From contig CAIZNH010000024.1 in the NCBI GenBank assembly GCA_903934325.1, positions 1-57,364 of the forward strand: a stretch of DNA of 57,364 nt, in the 5' to 3' direction. The position numbers and the translations under genes are program-made. Source of the DNA: an uncultured Alphaproteobacteria bacterium. Lineage in GTDB: Bacteria; Pseudomonadota; Alphaproteobacteria; Sphingomonadales; Sphingomonadaceae. This document shows positions 50,287 through 57,364 of the stretch, one piece after another. Below the pieces are notes generated by a model. The model did not search any database. It saw nothing but the letters and a program-made list of their open reading frames with translations, and was not told the origin of the DNA. Numbering within the stretch: the first letter of the stretch is position 1; every line of letters starts with the position of its first letter.

Positions 50287-50802
50287 TCAGCCCTTGGGCA
50301 TCGGGGTGATCTGACCCCAGCAGTCCTCGGCATCAAGCAGCGTCGTTTTTGTCCCGTCGGGGAGCTGGACAAGCTTTCCAACCCCGCAAACACTGGCCTG
50401 CGCTCCCCCGCCGAAGAAGATCAGCTGGAATGGGGGGGCCTTGTAAGGATATTCGCTCTTGTCGACGGGGCGGCCCATGCAGTCCGGCCCATCGGTGGTT
50501 GTCTCGTTGTTCACGAAGACCAATTGGCCGAGCGTTTCGAGCGTTTCCGTTTCCCACCGGGTGGTGACGCGCTGCTCTCCGCTGACAATCAACCCGGTGC
50601 CATCAGCATGGAAGGTCCAGCTTTCCAGGCATTCCGGCTTGCCATCCGCCCCGCGCCGGGTGGCCGAGAATTGCCATGTCCCGACTTCGATCAGCCGGGC
50701 AGGCATGGAATCCTCGGTTTGCTTCCACGGCTCGGATTCAGCAGCGGCGGGGGCGCCGATCAGCACCCCCGCCGCCGCCAGTGTCGTCAGAGCAGCGCGC
50801 AT
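50287..50802 (-). CDS. Exported protein, hypothetical
   Basis: 171 aa. Signal peptide ([23 protein letters not shown]) then a compact beta-rich domain with four Cys (PECLESWTF, GPDCMGR, ASVCGVG, AEDCWGQ) that could form two disulfides. It resembles DUF3617-like periplasmic proteins in layout, but I cannot name a family. Its ATG overlaps the clpA stop by one base, so it is probably translated from the clpA transcript. Confidence 0.78.
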   Translation of the reverse strand: MRAALTTLAAAGVLIGAPAAAESEPWKQTEDSMPARLIEVGTWQFSATRRGADGKPECLESWTFHADGTGLIVSGEQRVTTRWETETLETLGQLVFVNNETTTDGPDCMGRPVDKSEYPYKAPPFQLIFFGGGAQASVCGVGKLVQLPDGTKTTLLDAEDCWGQITPMPKG

Positions 50803-53162
50803 CAGCCCTCGTCGGTTTCCGTCGCGGGCTTCTTGGCGGCGGGCTTTTTCGCGGCCTTCTTCTTCGCGGGCTTCACCTTGGGCGGGGCCGGAGTCATTTC
50901 GAAGGCGGGCTTGCCGTCCTTGATGCTGACATGGACCTCGCCGCCGTCCGACAGCTTGCCGAACAGCAGTTCCTCGGCGAGCGGCTGCTTGATCTTGTCC
51001 TGGATCAGGCGGGCCATCGGACGCGCGCCGTAGAGCTTGTCATAGCCCTTGTCGCCGAGCCAGGTGCGGGCATCGCTGTCGAACTGGATATGGACGTTCT
51101 GCTCGGCCAGCTGCAATTCGAGCTGGAGGATGAACTTGTCGACCACGCGCGCGACGATGCTCTTGCCGAGATAGGCGAAGGGCACGATCGCATCGAGACG
51201 GTTGCGGAATTCCGGTGTGAACATCTTGTTCACCGCCTCGGTCCCGGCATCGGCCTTCGACACATCGCCAAAGCCGATCCCGCTGCGCGCCATGTCGGAC
51301 GCGCCGGCATTGGTCGTCATGATCAGCACGACATTGCGGAAATCGACCGTCTTGCCGTGGTGATCGGTCAGGCGGCCATTATCCATCACCTGCAACAGGA
51401 TGTTGAACAGATCCGGATGCGCCTTCTCGATTTCGTCGAGCAGCAGCACGCAATGCGGGTTCTGGTCGACCGCATCGGTGAGCAGACCGCCCTGATCATA
51501 GCCGACATAGCCCGGAGGCGCGCCGATCAGGCGGCTGACCGAGTGCCGCTCCATATATTCCGACATGTCGAAGCGCTTCAGCTCGATGCCCATGATGCTG
51601 GCGAGCTGGCGGGCGACTTCGGTCTTGCCGACGCCGGTCGGGCCGGAGAACAGGAAGGAGCCGATCGGCTTGTCCGGATCGCGCAGGCCTGCACGGCTGA
51701 GCTTCATGGCGGTCGCGAGGCGGGTGATCGCTTCGTCCTGCCCGAACACCACGTGCTTCAGATCGCGTTCGAGGTTTTCGAGCGCCTTCTTGTCGTCCTT
51801 CGACACGGACTTGGGTGGGATGCGCGCCATCGTCGCGATCACCTGTTCGATCTCGCGTGCGGTGATGGTCTTCTTGCGGCGGCTGGGCGGCACCAGCATC
51901 TGCATCGCGCCGACCTCGTCGATCACGTCGATCGCCTTGTCGGGCAGCTTGCGATCATTGATGTAGCGCGCCGACAGTTCGACCGCGGTCTTGATCGCGT
52001 CCGAGGTGTACTTGACCTTGTGGTGTTCCTCGAAGGCAGACCGCAGCCCCTTGAGGATCGCGATGGTGTCCTCGATGGTCGGCTCGTTCACGTCGATCTT
52101 CTGGAACCGGCGCAGCAGGGCGCGGTCCTTTTCGAAGTGGTTGCGGAATTCCTTGTAGGTGGTCGAGCCGATGCAGCGGATCGCCCCGCTGGAGAGCGCG
52201 GGCTTCAGCAGGTTCGAGGCGTCCATCGCCCCGCCGCTGGTTGCGCCCGCGCCGATCACGGTGTGGATCTCGTCGATGAACAGCACCGCGTGGGGCATCT
52301 GCTCAAGCTCGGAGACCACCTGCTTCAGCCGCTCTTCAAAATCGCCGCGATAGCGCGTGCCAGCCAGCAGCGCGCCCATGTCGAGCGAGTAGATCACCGC
52401 TTCGCGCAGCACTTCGGGCACATCGCCTTCGACGATCTTGCGCGCGAGGCCTTCGGCAATCGCGGTCTTCCCGACGCCGGGGTCGCCGACATAGAGCGGG
52501 TTGTTCTTGGAACGGCGGCACAGGATCTGGATCGTCCGGTCCACCTCCGGCCCGCGCCCGATCAGCGGATCGATCTTGCCGTTTTCCGCCTTGGCATTGA
52601 GGTTCACCGTGAACTGGTCGAGCGCGGTTTCCTTCTTGTTGCCGCCGGCTTCCTTGCTGGTCTGCGCGGTGTCCTCGGCCTTGTCGGTGCCTTGCGGGGT
52701 GCCCTTGCTCTCGATCTGGCGGCCGCCCTTGCCGATGCCGTGGCTGATATAGCTCACCGCATCCAGACGGCTCATGTCCTGCTGCTGGAGGAAATAGACC
52801 GCGTAGGAATCGCGCTCGGAAAACAGCGCGACCAGCACGTTGGCGCCGGTGACGGTATCCTTGCCCGAAGACTGCACATGCAGGATCGCGCGCTGGATCA
52901 CCCGCTGGAAGCCTGCGGTGGGCTGCGGATCTGCGCCGTCCTCGGTCTTCAAGGACTGGTATTCCTGATCGAGATACTGCTTCACCACCTCGCCCAGTTC
53001 GGCAAGGTCGACCCCGCAGGCGGCCATCACCTGGGCCGCGTCCTCATCGTCTATCAGCGCCAGCAACAGGTGCTCGAGCGTCGCATATTCATGCTTGCGC
53101 TCAGATGCGTTGCCGAGCGCATTGTGCAGGGTCCGTTCGAGGTTCTGTGCGAAGCTGGGCAT
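50802..53162 (-). CDS. clpA: ATP-dependent Clp protease ATP-binding subunit ClpA
   Basis: 786 aa. N-domain ([29 protein letters not shown]) binding ClpS/N-degron substrates, D1 AAA with [16 protein letters not shown]2 AAA with [15 protein letters not shown] and the [14 protein letters not shown] pore loop, then the ClpP-binding region. Unfolds substrates for ClpP. After the conserved end it carries a Lys/Ala/Pro tail ([19 protein letters not shown]), an extension not found in E. coli ClpA. No clpS lies directly upstream. Confidence 0.96.
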   Translation of the reverse strand: MPSFAQNLERTLHNALGNASERKHEYATLEHLLLALIDDEDAAQVMAACGVDLAELGEVVKQYLDQEYQSLKTEDGADPQPTAGFQRVIQRAILHVQSSGKDTVTGANVLVALFSERDSYAVYFLQQQDMSRLDAVSYISHGIGKGGRQIESKGTPQGTDKAEDTAQTSKEAGGNKKETALDQFTVNLNAKAENGKIDPLIGRGPEVDRTIQILCRRSKNNPLYVGDPGVGKTAIAEGLARKIVEGDVPEVLREAVIYSLDMGALLAGTRYRGDFEERLKQVVSELEQMPHAVLFIDEIHTVIGAGATSGGAMDASNLLKPALSSGAIRCIGSTTYKEFRNHFEKDRALLRRFQKIDVNEPTIEDTIAILKGLRSAFEEHHKVKYTSDAIKTAVELSARYINDRKLPDKAIDVIDEVGAMQMLVPPSRRKKTITAREIEQVIATMARIPPKSVSKDDKKALENLERDLKHVVFGQDEAITRLATAMKLSRAGLRDPDKPIGSFLFSGPTGVGKTEVARQLASIMGIELKRFDMSEYMERHSVSRLIGAPPGYVGYDQGGLLTDAVDQNPHCVLLLDEIEKAHPDLFNILLQVMDNGRLTDHHGKTVDFRNVVLIMTTNAGASDMARSGIGFGDVSKADAGTEAVNKMFTPEFRNRLDAIVPFAYLGKSIVARVVDKFILQLELQLAEQNVHIQFDSDARTWLGDKGYDKLYGARPMARLIQDKIKQPLAEELLFGKLSDGGEVHVSIKDGKPAFEMTPAPPKVKPAKKKAAKKPAAKKPATETDEG

Positions 53163-53295
53163 GAGAGAGGTCTCTACATTGGGGAGAGGGGTGCTCCGGA
53201 GAGGGGAGCGGCGAGAGGATGCGTCAGACTATATGGGCGCTTGCCCGGAAATTGCGAATCCGATTGCGTGCGTGCGCGAGGAAAATTTCCGCGCC

Positions 53296-53499
53296 TCACC
53301 CGCTGCCTTTCCCGAACAGGGCGTCGGCAGCGGCGCGATGGGCGGCGGCTTTGTTCTTGTGCGCGGCAACCCGGGCGATTTCCGCTTCGAGCAGGGCAAT
53401 CCGCTCGTCCAGTTCCCCTAACGAATAGGGGCCGAGATCCTCGGCTGCGAGGCGGCTCGCCGCGTCCCCTCTGGGTCTCGGGAGATCGGGTTCTTCCAT
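53296..53499 (-). CDS. DUF1192 family small protein
   Basis: 67 aa. EEPDLPRPRGDAASRLAAEDLGPYSLGELDERIALLEAEIARV is the DUF1192 signature (about residues 2-44), followed by a coiled-coil helix. Found widely in alphaproteobacteria, function unknown. Start chosen at MEEPDLPRP; an earlier in-frame ATG at 53544 adds 15 unconserved residues. Upstream of clpA on the same strand, 133 nt away. Confidence 0.88.
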   Translation of the reverse strand: MEEPDLPRPRGDAASRLAAEDLGPYSLGELDERIALLEAEIARVAAHKNKAAAHRAAADALFGKGSG

Positions 53500-53597
53500 G
53501 CCTGCGCAGCATCGCAAGCCAAGCGGCTTGCTGTCAATCGGCAAGGCGGTTATTCGCCCCTCTCAAGTGGTTAATAGGGCGCTTCGGGGGAACGCAA

Positions 53598-54620
53598 ATG
53601 GGCGACGCGGCAAGATACGAGCTTCCGGGCACCATGACCGCGATCGGGTTCGACGCGCCCGGCGGGCCGGATGTGCTGCGGACCGAGGTGGTGGAGCTGC
53701 CGCGCCTGCGCCCCGATGATGTGCTGATCCGCGTCGCCTATGCCGGGGTGAACCGCCCCGATTGCTTGCAGCGCGCGGGCGCCTATCCCCCGCCGCCGGG
53801 CGCTTCGCCGCTGTTGGGGCTGGAGGTTTCGGGCGAGATCGTGGCGGTGGGCAACGAAGTCCCGCGCGAGATGATCGGGCAATATGTGGCCGCCCTCACG
53901 CCCGGCGGAGGCTATGCCGAATATTGCGCGGCGCATTGGCAGCACTGCCTGCCCGTGCCCGAAGGGATGTTGCTGGCCGAAGCCGCCGCCCTGCCCGAGA
54001 CCCTGTTCACCGTGTGGCATAACCTGTTCGAGCGCGGCCTCGCGCGCGACGGGGAGAGCGTGCTGATCCACGGCGGCACCAGCGGCATCGGCACGATGGC
54101 GATCATGCTCGGCAAGGCGTTCGGGATGCAGGTGATCGTGACTTGCGGCGACAAACCCAAGTGCGACGCCGCCACCCGCATCGGCGCCGACCTTGCGATC
54201 AATTACCGCGAGGCCGACTATGTCGAGGCGGTGCTGGCGGCGACCGGCGGCAAGGGCGTCGATGTGGTGCTCGACATGGTCTCGGGCGATTATGTCGCGC
54301 GCAATTTGCGCTGCATGGCCGAGGATGGCCGCCACGTCACCATTGCGGTGCTCGGCGGCGCGAAGGCCGACATCAATATGGCGGTGGTGATGATGCGCCG
54401 CCTGACCCTCACCGGATCGACCCTGCGCCCGCGCTCGGACGCGTTCAAATCCGCGCTGGCGGACGAAATCGCCGCCAACGCCTGGCCGTTGTTCGTCGAT
54501 GGCGAACTCTCGCCGGTGATGGACATGACCTTCCCCCTCGCCGAAGCGGCCGCCGCCCATGCGCGGATGGAAGCGGGCGCACATGTCGGCAAGATCGTGC
54601 TGGAAGTCGCCGGTGGCTGA
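53598..54620 (+). CDS. NAD(P)H-quinone oxidoreductase, zinc-independent MDR type
   Basis: 340 aa. GroES-like N-domain (MTAIGFDAPGGPDVLRTEVVELP, VAYAGVNRPDCLQRAGAYPPPPGAS, LGLEVSGEIVAVG), Rossmann domain VLIHGGTSGIGTMAIMLGKAFG, then GADLAINYREADYVEAV. This is the PIG3/Qor subfamily reducing quinones with NADPH. Start ATG 53598 has a GGGGGAAC leader; a Met 12 codons later is the usual family start. The GST gene begins inside its last codons. Confidence 0.93.
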   Translation: MGDAARYELPGTMTAIGFDAPGGPDVLRTEVVELPRLRPDDVLIRVAYAGVNRPDCLQRAGAYPPPPGASPLLGLEVSGEIVAVGNEVPREMIGQYVAALTPGGGYAEYCAAHWQHCLPVPEGMLLAEAAALPETLFTVWHNLFERGLARDGESVLIHGGTSGIGTMAIMLGKAFGMQVIVTCGDKPKCDAATRIGADLAINYREADYVEAVLAATGGKGVDVVLDMVSGDYVARNLRCMAEDGRHVTIAVLGGAKADINMAVVMMRRLTLTGSTLRPRSDAFKSALADEIAANAWPLFVDGELSPVMDMTFPLAEAAAAHARMEAGAHVGKIVLEVAGG

Positions 54621-55242
54621 GGCGCTGACCCTCCACGAGGATCCGCGCAGCGGCAATTGCTACAAGATCAGGCTCACCGCCGCGCTTCTCGGCCTGCCGC
54701 TGGCGACACGGGCCTATGACATCATGCAGGGCGAAACCCGCACGCCCGAGTTTCTCGCGACAGTGAATGCCAATGGCCGCATCCCCGTGCTCCAGATCGG
54801 CGCGGGCGAGGGTGCGCGCTTCCTGCCTGAAAGCAATGCCGCCTGCTGGTATCTCGCCCATCGCTCCGCGCTGGTGCCGCAGGAGCGTTTTGCCCAGGCC
54901 GACATGCTGCGCTGGATGTTCTTCGAGCAGTACAACCACGAGCCCAATGTCGCGACCTTGCGCTTCTGGCGGCACTTCGTGGGCGAGGCGAACCTGTCCG
55001 AGCAGCAGCGCGGGCAGATCACCGCCAAGCATCTGGCCGGTTGCGCCGCGCTCGATCTGATGAACCGCCACCTTGCGCAGAGCGCCTTCTTCTGCGGCGA
55101 TAGGCTCAGCCTCGCGGATATTGCACTGTTCGCCTATACCCATGTGGCGGACGAAGGCGGCTTTGCGCTGGGGGATCATCCGCACATCCTTGCGTGGATC
55201 GCGCGGGTGCAGGCGGCGCCCGGATTCGTCCCTATGCAATGA
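54613..55242 (+). CDS. Glutathione S-transferase family protein
   Basis: 209 aa. Thioredoxin-like N-domain (LTLHEDPRSGNCYKIRLTAALLGLPLATRAYDIM, with NGRIPVLQI carrying the cis-Pro and PESNAACWYLA), and an all-helical C-domain ending FCGDRLSLADIALFAYTHVADEGG. Conjugates glutathione or acts as peroxidase. Start taken at GTG 54613, overlapping the QOR stop by eight bases, so the two form a detoxification pair. Confidence 0.92.
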   Translation: MAEALTLHEDPRSGNCYKIRLTAALLGLPLATRAYDIMQGETRTPEFLATVNANGRIPVLQIGAGEGARFLPESNAACWYLAHRSALVPQERFAQADMLRWMFFEQYNHEPNVATLRFWRHFVGEANLSEQQRGQITAKHLAGCAALDLMNRHLAQSAFFCGDRLSLADIALFAYTHVADEGGFALGDHPHILAWIARVQAAPGFVPMQ

Positions 55243-55328
55243 CTTGAAACCGTCACGGCTCTGTGAGTCGCGTGTAACATTTGCCTGCCAATGGGAGGCC
55301 CAGCGCGACACGAACGCAAGGGCCTGCC

Positions 55329-56231
55329 ATGACGAGTGCTGACCTCTCCGATCTCCTTGGCGACAACATCGCCAGCTTCCCGCTTACTGCCCCTCGCGTG
55401 CCCGAGCCCGAGGGCAACGCCCGGCGTTCCTACCGCACGATCTGGATCAGCGACGTCCACCTCGGCACGCGCGGCTGCAATGCCGAGCTGCTGATCGACT
55501 TCCTCGACCATGTCGACAGCGAGACCATGTACCTCGTCGGCGACATCATCGACGGCTGGCGCCTGAAGAAGAAGTTCTACTGGCCCGCCGCGCATAACGA
55601 CATCGTCTGGCGCATCATGAAGCGCGCCCGGCGCGGTACGCGGGTGGTCTATATCCCGGGCAATCACGACGAGATGTTCCGCCAGTTCACCGGGCTCAAT
55701 TTCGGCGGGATCGAGATCCGCCGCGCCGCCTTCCACGACACCGCCGATGGCCGCCGCCTGATGGTGCTGCACGGCGACGAATTCGACGCGGTGATGCTCT
55801 CGCACCGCTGGCTCGCCTTCGTGGGCGACCATGCCTACCACCTGATGATGCGCCTCAATCTGGTGGTGAACCGGGTGCGCGGCTGGCTCGGCAAGCCCTA
55901 TTGGTCGCTGTCCAAGGCGGCCAAGCACAAGGTCAAGAACGCCGTCGAGTTCATCGGCAAGTACGAGGAAGTCGTCGCCCGTGCGGCAGGCGAGCGCGGC
56001 GTGGACGGGGTGGTGTGCGGCCACATCCACACCGCCGAGTTCCGCCAGTTCGAACACCACGGCCGCCCGATCGAATACTGGAACGATGGCGACTGGGTGG
56101 AAGGCTGCAACGCTCTGGTCGAACATCACGACGGGCGGATGGAGATCCTCCACTGGCCTGAGGAAATGAAGCGCCGCGTCGCCGGGGAGATCGCCCCCGA
56201 ACCGGCCGAAACCGCGCGCGAGGCGGCGTGA
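55329..56231 (+). CDS. LpxH-like metallophosphoesterase
   Basis: 300 aa. Calcineurin-type metal motifs in order: ISDVHLGTRG, LVGDIIDGWR, YIPGNHDEMF, VLHGDEFDAV, VCGHIHTAEF. Related to UDP-2,3-diacylglucosamine diphosphatase of lipid A synthesis, and longer than E. coli LpxH. In many alphaproteobacteria lacking LpxH another enzyme does this step, so a lipid or glycolipid phosphoesterase role is also possible. Start ATG 55329 with AAGGGCC upstream. Coupled by four-base overlap to a glycosyltransferase gene. Confidence 0.92.
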   Translation: MTSADLSDLLGDNIASFPLTAPRVPEPEGNARRSYRTIWISDVHLGTRGCNAELLIDFLDHVDSETMYLVGDIIDGWRLKKKFYWPAAHNDIVWRIMKRARRGTRVVYIPGNHDEMFRQFTGLNFGGIEIRRAAFHDTADGRRLMVLHGDEFDAVMLSHRWLAFVGDHAYHLMMRLNLVVNRVRGWLGKPYWSLSKAAKHKVKNAVEFIGKYEEVVARAAGERGVDGVVCGHIHTAEFRQFEHHGRPIEYWNDGDWVEGCNALVEHHDGRMEILHWPEEMKRRVAGEIAPEPAETAREAA

Positions 56232-57304
56232 ACGCGCTCGCCCATTTCGCACCCGAGGCTCCGCTCCCCGCCTCCATCGCTATCGTCACCGATGCCTGGC
56301 ACCCGCAGACCAATGGCGTGGTGCGCACGCTCTCGACCACGGCAGAGATGCTGCGCCGATGGGGCCATCAGGTCACGGTCATCTCGCCCGAGACCTATCC
56401 CTCGCTCCCTGCGCCGACCTATCCCGAGATCCGCCTTGCGCTGACGGCGCCCGGTGCGGTCGGGCGGCGGCTGGCCAAAATCGCGCCCGATGCGGTGCAC
56501 ATCGCCACCGAAGGCCCGCTGGGCCTTGCCGCGCGTGCCTATTGCCTTAGGCGCAAGGTGCCCTTCACCACCGCCTATCACACCCAGTTCCCCGATTACC
56601 TCGCGCGCCGCACCGGGCTGCCGGCGAGCGTCTTCTGGCCCTATATCCGCTGGTTCCACCGCCCCGCGCAGGCGATCATGGTGGCGACCGAGACGATCCG
56701 CGCGTGCTTGCGCGAACAGGGCCTCACCCATCTCAGCCACTGGAGCCGCGGGGTCGATCTCGCCTGCTTCACCCCGCAAGCCGCCCCGCCGCCCGAATAT
56801 GCGCAGGCGGAAGGGCCGATCCTGCTCTATGTCGGGCGGGTCGCGGTGGAGAAGAACATCGAGGCCTTTCTCGCCTGCCCCTATCCCGGCACGAAGGTGG
56901 TGGTGGGCGACGGCCCGGCCCGCGCGGCGCTGGAAGCGCAGTTTCCCGACGCGCTGTTCCTCGGCAAGCAGACCGGGGCGGCGCTGGCGGGCTGCTATGC
57001 CGGGGCGGACGTGTTTGTCTTCCCGAGCCGCACCGACACCTTCGGCCTGGTGATGATCGAGGCGCTGGCCTGCGGCACGCCGGTCGCCGCCTTTCCTGTG
57101 CCGGGTCCGCTCGACATTCTGAATGACAGCGTCGGCGCGATGGCCGAAGACCTCGCCCGCGCCATCGACGCCGCCCGCTATTGCGACCCTGCCGCCTGCA
57201 CCGCTCATGCCGCCAGCTACAGTTGGGAAGCGGCGACGCGGCAATTCCTCTCCGGTCTCGCGGCGCTCAAGGAAGAGGAAGTCGGCGCGCTTGCTTTTGC
57301 TTAG
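56228..57304 (+). CDS. GT4-family glycosyltransferase (mannosyltransferase-like)
   Basis: 358 aa, starting at a GTG overlapping the phosphoesterase stop. GT-B fold: N-terminal IVTDAWHPQTNGVVRTL, central FTTAYHTQFPDY, and the donor-binding C-domain with ILLYVGRVAVEKNIEAFL, VVGDGPARAALEAQ and VFPSRTDTFGLVMIEALACGTPVAAFP. Similar to GDP-mannose- or UDP-sugar-dependent lipid glycosyltransferases. With the LpxH-like enzyme it may build a membrane glycolipid. A type A repeat begins four bases after its stop. Confidence 0.92.
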   Translation: MNALAHFAPEAPLPASIAIVTDAWHPQTNGVVRTLSTTAEMLRRWGHQVTVISPETYPSLPAPTYPEIRLALTAPGAVGRRLAKIAPDAVHIATEGPLGLAARAYCLRRKVPFTTAYHTQFPDYLARRTGLPASVFWPYIRWFHRPAQAIMVATETIRACLREQGLTHLSHWSRGVDLACFTPQAAPPPEYAQAEGPILLYVGRVAVEKNIEAFLACPYPGTKVVVGDGPARAALEAQFPDALFLGKQTGAALAGCYAGADVFVFPSRTDTFGLVMIEALACGTPVAAFPVPGPLDILNDSVGAMAEDLARAIDAARYCDPAACTAHAASYSWEAATRQFLSGLAALKEEEVGALAFA

Positions 57305-57307
57305 TGG

Positions 57308-57364
57308 CAGACCCCCCGCCCGCCTCCCCGCCCGGCCACCATAACATAGTGGTACTATTGGTGG
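57308..57364. repeat. Half-copy of palindromic intergenic repeat (type A), cut by the window end
   Basis: Outer CAGAC end, GC-rich arm to CCACCA (57308-57341), inner palindrome ATAGT-GGT-ACTAT (57347-57359) and the first bases of the second arm. Its last 11 nt equal the first 11 nt of the window. Same element as 32382-32472, in opposite orientation. Confidence 0.85.

Noticed and set aside
50676..54620. A 1314-codon plus-strand reading frame covering clpA and ending as a quinone oxidoreductase
   Set aside because: The part before 53598 is the antisense of clpA, kept open by GC-rich codon bias; only the last 340 codons match a family and have a ribosome site.
1..57364. A small circular replicon closed by the 11-nt end overlap
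   Set aside because: Content is core chromosomal (rho, dnaQ, clpA, fumC, hem genes) and the overlap falls in a dispersed palindrome, so an assembly break is more likely.

Overview
The window is a GC-rich chromosomal segment of an alphaproteobacterium. Gene order (dnaQ-coaE-aroE-maf-ppsR | hemE-hemJ-rho ... mnmE-mnmG-rsmG-parA-parB), a PopZ homologue, DUF2497/DUF1491/DUF1192-type genes, BLUF photoreceptors and TolC next to a Pcm-like gene point to Sphingomonadales, probably Erythrobacteraceae. The taxon is inferred from gene content, not proven. I see no prophage, insertion sequence, CRISPR array, rRNA or tRNA.

The centre of interest is replication and segregation. The only gene-free stretch over 300 bases (17860-18194) lies between divergent ppsR and hemE, the junction that carries oriC in Caulobacter and Rickettsia. 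It holds DnaA-box-like 9-mers, three GANTC sites with a fourth at the ppsR start, and an AT-rich tract with a consensus -10. Genes on each side point away from it. Six to ten kilobases to the right lies a cluster of eight parS-like sites (five share an identical 20-bp palindrome) spread through mnmE, the mnmE-mnmG spacer, mnmG, rsmG and parA, next to parA-parB. PopZ, the polar anchor of ParB in Caulobacter, is encoded 12 kb to the left.

Layout. 0.06-3.6 kb: LytTR-type two-component pair and fumarase (minus). 3.8-9.1 kb: Pcm-like protein, TolC, PopZ, S9 peptidase, thioredoxin-like ferredoxin (plus). 9.1-12 kb: small membrane protein, CBS protein, ErpA, exonuclease III, cell wall hydrolase. 12.1-17.9 kb (minus): DUF1491, thioesterase, PtsN, HPF, then dnaQ, coaE, aroE, maf, ppsR. 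17.9-29.3 kb: oriC candidate, heme genes, rho, two BLUF proteins, a convergent NTF2/dienelactone hydrolase pair, tRNA-modification genes and parAB, closed by a strong bidirectional terminator. 29.4-41.7 kb: mixed housekeeping and envelope genes, including free-Met-(R)-sulfoxide reductase, PQQ-type sugar dehydrogenase, DUF815 ATPase, acyl-CoA dehydrogenase, threonylcarbamoyl-AMP synthase, CarD, FdxA, S4 protein and Suv3-like helicase. 41.7-57.3 kb: M23 peptidase, HemB, acetyltransferase, gamma carbonic anhydrase, ATP-dependent DNA ligase with its partner exonuclease, ClpA, quinone oxidoreductase, GST, LpxH-like phosphoesterase and a glycosyltransferase.

A palindromic intergenic repeat occurs whole at 32.4 kb and as half-elements at both window ends. 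The two ends share 11 nt and join into one full palindrome, so the window was probably bounded by assembly breaks at this repeat. A different long inverted repeat sits at 11.17 kb. A perfect 11-bp inverted repeat overlaps the pcm-tolC promoter like an operator.
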